From positions 1-8,211 of the forward strand of contig JAEXXY010000130.1 in NCBI GenBank assembly GCA_023451855.1: 8,211 nucleotides of DNA. Reading direction: 5' to 3'. Made by a program: the position numbers and the translations under genes. Numbering within the stretch: the stretch's first letter is position 1; every line of letters begins with the position of its first letter. Source of the DNA: Actinomycetes bacterium. GTDB lineage: Bacteria; Actinomycetota; Actinomycetes; Actinomycetales; Dermatophilaceae. Below the pieces are notes generated by a model that saw only the letters and a list, made by a program, of their open reading frames with translations, was not told the origin of the DNA and did not search any database. Below are positions 4,846-8,211 of this stretch, in pieces.

Positions 4846-6212
4846 GCGTGCACCCCACCGTGCACACCGCCGTGCACCCCGCCGGACGCCCCGGCGCTGA
4901 GGCGCTCGATGGCACCGCCGAGGAGCCGGCCGACGTCGCCGATCCGGTGGTGCCCGTCGCTGACGACGACCTCGCCGCCGACGACGACCGTCGACACGTC
5001 GGAGGCCGTGCACGAGTAGATGATCTGGTCGTGGTTGGACCCCGCCGTGTTGACGGTGTCGGTGCGCACCGTGACGAAGTCGGCGAGGGCGCCCTTGCTC
5101 AGGTGGCCGCCGTCGGACCAGCCGAGGGCGCGGTAGCCGTTGAACGAGGCGGCGAGGAGCAGGTCGTTGGCCGAGAACCGGTCGCGCTCGTTGGTCAGGA
5201 GCCGTTCGTGCATCTCGATGCCGCGCAGCTCGACGAAGGGGTCGATGATGACGTTCTGGTCCGAGCCGAGCGAGATCGGGCTGCCGGCGTCGTGCAGGGC
5301 CCGCGACAGCCCGAGGCCGTCGGCGAGGTCGCGCTCGGTCGTCGGGCAGATGCAGGCGCCCGTGCCGGTGCCGCCGAGCAGCTCGACGTCGTGCTCGGTC
5401 AGGTGCGTCGCGTGGATGCTCGTGAGGTCTGGGCCGAGTGCTCCGGCGCCGTCGAGCAGCTCGGTGGGCGTGCAGCCGTAGTACATCTGGCAGGCGAGGT
5501 TCTCCCCCGGCTGCTCGGACAGGTGCACGTGCAGCGGCAGGTCCCCGGCGGCCTCGACGACCTTGGGCAGGTCCTCGCGGCGCACGGCGCGCACGGAGTG
5601 GATCGCGGCACCGAGCCGCACCCGGTCGGTCGGGCCGGGGCGCGAGGCCATCCGCTCGGCCCACGCCTCGACGGTGCCGTCGCTGAACCGCAGCTGCCCG
5701 GGGTGCAGCTCGACGTGCCCGCCCCCGTTGAGGCCACCCTCGAGGTAGCACGTGTCGAGGAGGGTGAGGCGGATGCCGGCCTCCTCGGCGGCCTGGCGAA
5801 CGGCCAGGCCCATGGCGTTGGGGTCGCGGTAGGCGTGGCCGCCCGGCCGGTGGTGCACGTAGTGGAACTCGCCGACGACGGTGAACCCGGCCTGCACCAT
5901 CTCGGCGAAGACGGCCCGCGCGAGCGTGAAGTACGTGTCGGGGTTGAGCTTCTCGGCGGCGGCGTACATCTGCTCGCGCCAGCTCCAGAAGTTGCCGCCG
6001 CCCCCGTTGACGCGCCCGCGCAGGGCCCGGTGGAAGGCGTGGCTGTGCGTGTTGGCCATCCCCGGCAGCGTCACCCCCGGGAGGCGGACGTCGCCCGGCT
6101 CCGGGTCGGCGTCGACGAGCACCTCCTTGAAGTAGCCGTCGGCAGTGACCAAACGGACGCGGTGGGCGAAACCGCCCGTCAGCCAAGCGCTCTCGCACCA
6201 GAACGAAGTCAT
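4842..6212 (-). CDS. hutF: Formimidoylglutamate deiminase
   Basis: The 456-residue amidohydrolase-superfamily enzyme converts N-formimino-L-glutamate to N-formyl-L-glutamate and ammonia. This defines the five-step histidine route that needs a deformylase next. Zinc ligands are visible: H56 and H58 in PGMANTHSHAFHR, H230 in LHVHLSEQ, H267/H270 in SIHATHL (H270 is more likely the ligand) and D318 in LGSDQNVI. HutF-specific stretches include NFWSWREQMY, VGEFHYVHH, LLDTCYLEGG, CPTTERDLADG and GIEMHERL. ATG 6212 overlaps the upstream amidohydrolase stop as ATGA, with AAGGA (6222-6226) 9 nt upstream. The C-terminus departs from the family: it ends in a Gly-rich GGVHGGVHGGVHA tail encoded by three 12-bp repeats just before the hutI start. 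It is the middle gene of a three-gene operon with hutI and an M20 enzyme. Confidence 0.95.
   Translation of the reverse strand: MTSFWCESAWLTGGFAHRVRLVTADGYFKEVLVDADPEPGDVRLPGVTLPGMANTHSHAFHRALRGRVNGGGGNFWSWREQMYAAAEKLNPDTYFTLARAVFAEMVQAGFTVVGEFHYVHHRPGGHAYRDPNAMGLAVRQAAEEAGIRLTLLDTCYLEGGLNGGGHVELHPGQLRFSDGTVEAWAERMASRPGPTDRVRLGAAIHSVRAVRREDLPKVVEAAGDLPLHVHLSEQPGENLACQMYYGCTPTELLDGAGALGPDLTSIHATHLTEHDVELLGGTGTGACICPTTERDLADGLGLSRALHDAGSPISLGSDQNVIIDPFVELRGIEMHERLLTNERDRFSANDLLLAASFNGYRALGWSDGGHLSKGALADFVTVRTDTVNTAGSNHDQIIYSCTASDVSTVVVGGEVVVSDGHHRIGDVGRLLGGAIERLSAGASGGVHGGVHGGVHA
4848..4883. repeat. Three tandem 12-bp repeats encoding the GGVH tail of HutF
   Basis: The copies start at 4848, 4860 and 4872. 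Each begins with the palindrome GTGCAC followed by CCCACC, ACCGCC or CCCGCC. On the minus strand they encode GGVH three times at the extreme C-terminus of HutF and lie directly upstream of the hutI GTG start. The unit is a multiple of three, so copy-number change would leave both genes in frame. Confidence 0.85.
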
Positions 6213-7450
6213 CGAGGGGTGTCCTTCCGGGTGGTGAGGGCAGAGACCACAGCGGTGAGGGCGCTGACGCCGTGGTGGCAGTCGTCGAGGTAGGCCGACT
6301 CCTTCGGCGAGTGCGACACCCCGGTGGGGTTGCGCACGAACAGCATGGCCGACGGGACGCCGTGGGTGGCGAGAATGCCCGCGTCGTGGCCCGCACCGGT
6401 GCCGAGGAGCGGTGCGTCGGGCAGGACGGCCCGCAGGTCGTCGACGAGGCCGGTGTCGAAGGTCGTCGGCGGCGTCCACGACTCGATGGTCGTCTCACCC
6501 CCGGTGCGCATGGCGTCGGCGGCGACGGCCTCGACGACGGCGCGCACGGCGTGCTCGGACCGGCCTCGGGCGTCGAGCCAGGCCGTGACGTGGCTCGGCA
6601 CGGCGTTGACGCCGCCGGGCTCCACGACGAGCTTGCCGACCGTGGCGACGCAGCCGAGCGCCGTCGCGTACGACCGGGCGGCGTGGACGACGTCGGCGAG
6701 GGCGATCATCGCGTCGCGGCGGTCCTCGAGGCGGGTCGTGCCGGCATGGTTGGCCTCGCCGGGCAGGTCGATGCGCCAACGGCCGTGCGGCCAGATGTCG
6801 GTGCCGATGGCCACGGCGCGCGTGTCGTCGGAGAGGTCGTCGGTGCCGTCGGGGGCGAGCGCGAGCGCCTTGCCCTGCTCGATGTGCAGCTCGACGAACC
6901 GGCCGACGCGGCGCAACGCCTCGGGGTCGGGCCCCATCGCGGCGGGGTCGCGGCCGGCCTTCTGCCAGGCCTCGGCCATCGTGACGCCGTCGCCGTCGGC
7001 GAGCCCGCGGGCCCGGTCGGCGTCGAGCTCGCCGGTGATGAGGCGCGAACCGGCGCAGGCGACGCCGAAGCGGGCACCCTCCTCGTCGACGAAGTTGACG
7101 ACGCCGAGGGGCACGTCGGGCTTCTCGACCCCGGCCGCCCGCAGGTCGTCGACGACCGCCAGGGCGCTGACGACCCCGAGCGGACCGTCGAAGGCGCCGC
7201 CGTCGGGCACCGAGTCGAGGTGCGAGCCGATGACGACGCCCGGGGTGGTGTCGGGGTCGCCCCACCAGGCCCACTGGTTGCCGGCGCGGTCCTCGACGAC
7301 CGCGAGCCCCCGGGCCCGGCACTCGGCGGCGAACCACTCGCGGAGGTCGTCGTCGGTGCGGGTCCACGCGTAGCGCCGGTACCCACCGGTCCCCTCGTGG
7401 CGGCCCACCGGCTGGAGGTCGGCCCACATCCGGTCGAAGCTCGTCGTCAC
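6209..7450 (-). CDS. M20-family amidohydrolase (allantoate amidohydrolase/N-carbamoyl-amino-acid hydrolase-like), possible N-formylglutamate deformylase
   Basis: This 413-residue enzyme of the M20 peptidase-like amidohydrolase family (AllC/HyuC/UraA) should be a di-metal cytosolic hydrolase. Metal and catalytic residues are H77 and D79 (GSHLDSVPDGG), D88 (AFDGPLGV), E123-E124 (DEEGARF), H189 (ELHIEQG), N234-H235 (GEANHAGTT) and H380 (VSHSPKE). GTGAGHDA at 350-357 is the family substrate-binding loop. The helix after HIEQG carries KALAL, and TTRLEDRRDA replaces the usual TTPM-type segment, so it is a divergent clade. GTG 7450 has GAGG (7458-7461) 7 nt upstream. It is the first gene of the operon and its stop overlaps hutF by 4 nt. 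Allantoate or carbamoyl-amino-acid cleavage does not fit this context. Hydrolysis of N-formyl-L-glutamate to glutamate and formate does, because the HutF route needs it and no HutG is visible. The family is sure; the substrate is inferred. Confidence 0.9.
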   Translation of the reverse strand: MTTSFDRMWADLQPVGRHEGTGGYRRYAWTRTDDDLREWFAAECRARGLAVVEDRAGNQWAWWGDPDTTPGVVIGSHLDSVPDGGAFDGPLGVVSALAVVDDLRAAGVEKPDVPLGVVNFVDEEGARFGVACAGSRLITGELDADRARGLADGDGVTMAEAWQKAGRDPAAMGPDPEALRRVGRFVELHIEQGKALALAPDGTDDLSDDTRAVAIGTDIWPHGRWRIDLPGEANHAGTTRLEDRRDAMIALADVVHAARSYATALGCVATVGKLVVEPGGVNAVPSHVTAWLDARGRSEHAVRAVVEAVAADAMRTGGETTIESWTPPTTFDTGLVDDLRAVLPDAPLLGTGAGHDAGILATHGVPSAMLFVRNPTGVSHSPKESAYLDDCHHGVSALTAVVSALTTRKDTPR

Positions 7451-7466
7451 CTCGTCACCTCGTCAT
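7447..7466 (-). promoter_or_regulatory. Two overlapping three-codon micro-ORFs leading into the hut operon start
   Basis: On the minus strand an 8-bp unit (ATGACGAG, GTGACGAG, then GTGACGAC) is repeated three times from 7466. The first unit opens ATG ACG AGG TGA (7466-7455). Its end overlaps the second, GTG ACG AGG TGA (7458-7447), which overlaps the true GTG start at 7450. AGGA (7467-7470) is positioned for the second start and GAGG (7458-7461) for the third. Coupled reinitiation is possible; coincidence of a tandem repeat is the alternative. Confidence 0.4.
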
Positions 7467-7511
7467 TCCTGCGTCGGTCATGCGTCGCCGGTGCCGTGCA
7501 CCGACCCTCGA

Positions 7512-7517
7512 AAACTA
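7512..7517 (-). promoter_or_regulatory. Candidate -10 element for the M20-hutF-hutI operon
   Basis: Minus-strand TAGTTT (7517-7512) matches the TANNNT pattern and would start transcription near 7505, giving a leader of about 55 nt. No convincing -35 is visible. It shares its TA with the divergent -10 of the YbaK gene. Confidence 0.35.
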
Positions 7518-7521
7518 GGCT
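7516..7521 (+). promoter_or_regulatory. Probable leaderless -10 element of the YbaK-family gene
   Basis: TAGGCT ends 7 nt before ATG 7529, the spacing expected for transcription beginning at the start codon. The preceding bases (CGAAAAC) contain no Shine-Dalgarno sequence. No clear -35 hexamer is seen. Confidence 0.45.
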
Positions 7522-7528
7522 GTCGAAC

Positions 7529-8071
7529 ATGTCTCCCGACGCCCCAGACACCCCTGACCGTGATGACACCGCCGAGCGTAGTGAGTCCGGGGAGATCCGC
7601 ACGCCAGCGGTCGACGCCGCGCGCGCGGCGGGCATCGAGTTCACGGCCACGCGGCACGGCCGGGTGCGCAGCCTCGAGGAGGCGGCGGCCGCCCGGGGCA
7701 TCGAGCCGCGCGACCTCATCAAGACGCTCGTCGTGCGCCGGGCCGAGGACGACCACGTCTTCGTCCTCGTGCCCGGTGACCGCACGTTCTCGTGGGCCAA
7801 GGTGCGCGCCCTGCTCGGCACCAACCGCATCTCGATGCCCGACGCCGACGCCGCGAAGGCCGTCACCGGCTACGAGCGCGGCACCATCACCCCCTTCGGG
7901 TCGGCCACGGCCCTGCCCGTCATCGCCGACAGCCACCTCGTCGGGCGGCGCATCTCGATCGGCGGCGGCGAGCACGGCGTCGGCCTGACGGTCGCGGGCG
8001 ACGACGTCATCCGCGTGTTCGACGCGACCGTGGCCGACATCTCCGACGAGGAGGTCCGCAAGGACCGCTGA
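7529..8071 (+). CDS. ybaK: YbaK/EbsC-family aminoacyl-tRNA deacylase
   Basis: The 180-residue cytoplasmic protein belongs to the YbaK/ProX family of free-standing editing domains that hydrolyse mischarged tRNA, for YbaK chiefly Cys-tRNA(Pro). The catalytic-site lysine is K65 in RDLIKTLVVRR. The family loop TPFG is at 121-124 within YERGTITPFGSATALPVIAD, where many YbaK proteins have SPxG. The C-terminal part GRRISIGGGEHGVGLTVAGDDVIRVFDATVADIS matches the usual end of the fold. An acidic, probably disordered N-terminal stretch of about 25 residues (Asp/Ser/Pro/Glu-rich) precedes the domain. ATG 7529 is chosen for the leaderless promoter 7 nt upstream; the frame is open far upstream, but that part is antisense to the M20 gene. 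It is divergent from the hut operon with 78 nt between the starts, and there is no obvious functional link. Whether it is YbaK, ProXp-ala or another subgroup cannot be told by eye, so the symbol is a family-level label. Confidence 0.9.
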   Translation: MSPDAPDTPDRDDTAERSESGEIRTPAVDAARAAGIEFTATRHGRVRSLEEAAAARGIEPRDLIKTLVVRRAEDDHVFVLVPGDRTFSWAKVRALLGTNRISMPDADAAKAVTGYERGTITPFGSATALPVIADSHLVGRRISIGGGEHGVGLTVAGDDVIRVFDATVADISDEEVRKDR

Positions 8072-8085
8072 GGCGGCCGTCGGAG

Positions 8086-8100
8086 CGGGGACTGTCCCCG
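8086..8100 (+). terminator. GC-rich dyad after the YbaK-family gene, possible terminator
   Basis: CGGGGAC and GTCCCCG are perfect arms around a central T, 14 nt after the stop codon. As RNA this gives a five-pair stem with an ACUGU loop. It lacks a uridine run, as is common for actinobacterial terminators, but an operator-like DNA palindrome is equally possible. Confidence 0.3.
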
Positions 8101-8211
8101 GTCCCTGCCGGGCGCGCCGCGACGCCCGCGCCCGCGACGCGGCGGCGTGCCCGAGCGACGTGGCCCGGGCCGCCGTCGGCGGAGGGAGCGCCACCGACGA
8201 CGACCCGGAGT
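8101..8211. other. Terminal stretch with no supportable gene
   Basis: All frames here translate to Arg/Pro/Ala-rich low-complexity sequence of the kind produced by random very GC-rich DNA. There is no start with a ribosome site, no recognisable domain and no clear end of a converging gene. A gene entering from the right edge cannot be excluded. Confidence 0.4.

Noticed and set aside
4848..6293. 481-codon plus-strand open frame opposite hutF
   Set aside because: It is a GC-driven antisense shadow of hutF with no recognisable domain; hutF has all catalytic motifs.
3640..6498. 952-codon minus-strand open frame suggesting a giant HutI fusion
   Set aside because: Upstream of 4845 it is out of frame with hutF and reads as Arg/Pro-rich noise. 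HutI has a normal N-terminus at the GTG.
6272..8071. 599-codon plus-strand open frame
   Set aside because: Only 7529-8071 is the YbaK-family gene. The upstream part is antisense to the M20 gene and reads as Gly/Arg/Val low-complexity sequence.
1..8211. Insertion sequence, phage, CRISPR, toxin-antitoxin or defence system
   Set aside because: No transposase, integrase, regularly spaced repeats or recognisable defence domain appears in any frame. Gene content is metabolic and housekeeping.

Overview
The window is very GC-rich (about 70% or more by eye). Its gene families are typical of high-GC Gram-positive bacteria: a DUF4235 protein, a DUF1918 protein, a YkoE thiamine-precursor transporter and a HutF-type histidine pathway. 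The best guess is an actinobacterium of the order Micrococcales, perhaps Intrasporangiaceae-like. The family-level placement is only an impression.

Layout. Positions 1-1236 (minus strand) hold a thiamine/HMP uptake unit. It has a promoter, a TPP riboswitch (1072-1168), ykoE (the membrane S-component) and the first 122 codons of the partner ECF ATPase (ykoD-like), which runs off the left edge. A 12-bp-arm inverted repeat at 1203-1236 looks like two superimposed promoters, one firing left into the riboswitch and one firing right into a leaderless DUF4235 gene (1240-1716). Plus-strand genes follow: a beta-CASP metallo-beta-lactamase ribonuclease (1866-3296) and a small DUF1918 protein (3421-3624).

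Positions 3640-7450 (minus strand) are a tightly packed histidine-utilisation operon. It is transcribed as M20 amidohydrolase (AllC/N-carbamoyl-amino-acid hydrolase-like), hutF, hutI, and both junctions overlap by 4 nt. HutI makes formiminoglutamate and HutF deiminates it to N-formylglutamate. No recognisable HutG deformylase is present. The M20 enzyme, translationally coupled to hutF, is the obvious candidate for that last step. hutH and hutU are not in the window.

Divergent from the operon is a YbaK/EbsC-family aminoacyl-tRNA deacylase gene (7529-8071). Its probable leaderless promoter shares its -10 TA dinucleotide with a candidate operon promoter. The last 140 bases contain a GC-rich dyad and no gene I can support.

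I found no mobile element, CRISPR array, tRNA or rRNA. The window looks like ordinary chromosomal housekeeping and catabolic DNA. The points of interest are regulatory architecture (two shared-DNA divergent promoters, a riboswitch with a candidate SD-sequestering hairpin, stacked micro-ORFs before the hut operon), a 42-bp palindromic element in frame near the start of ykoD, and the possible HutG replacement.
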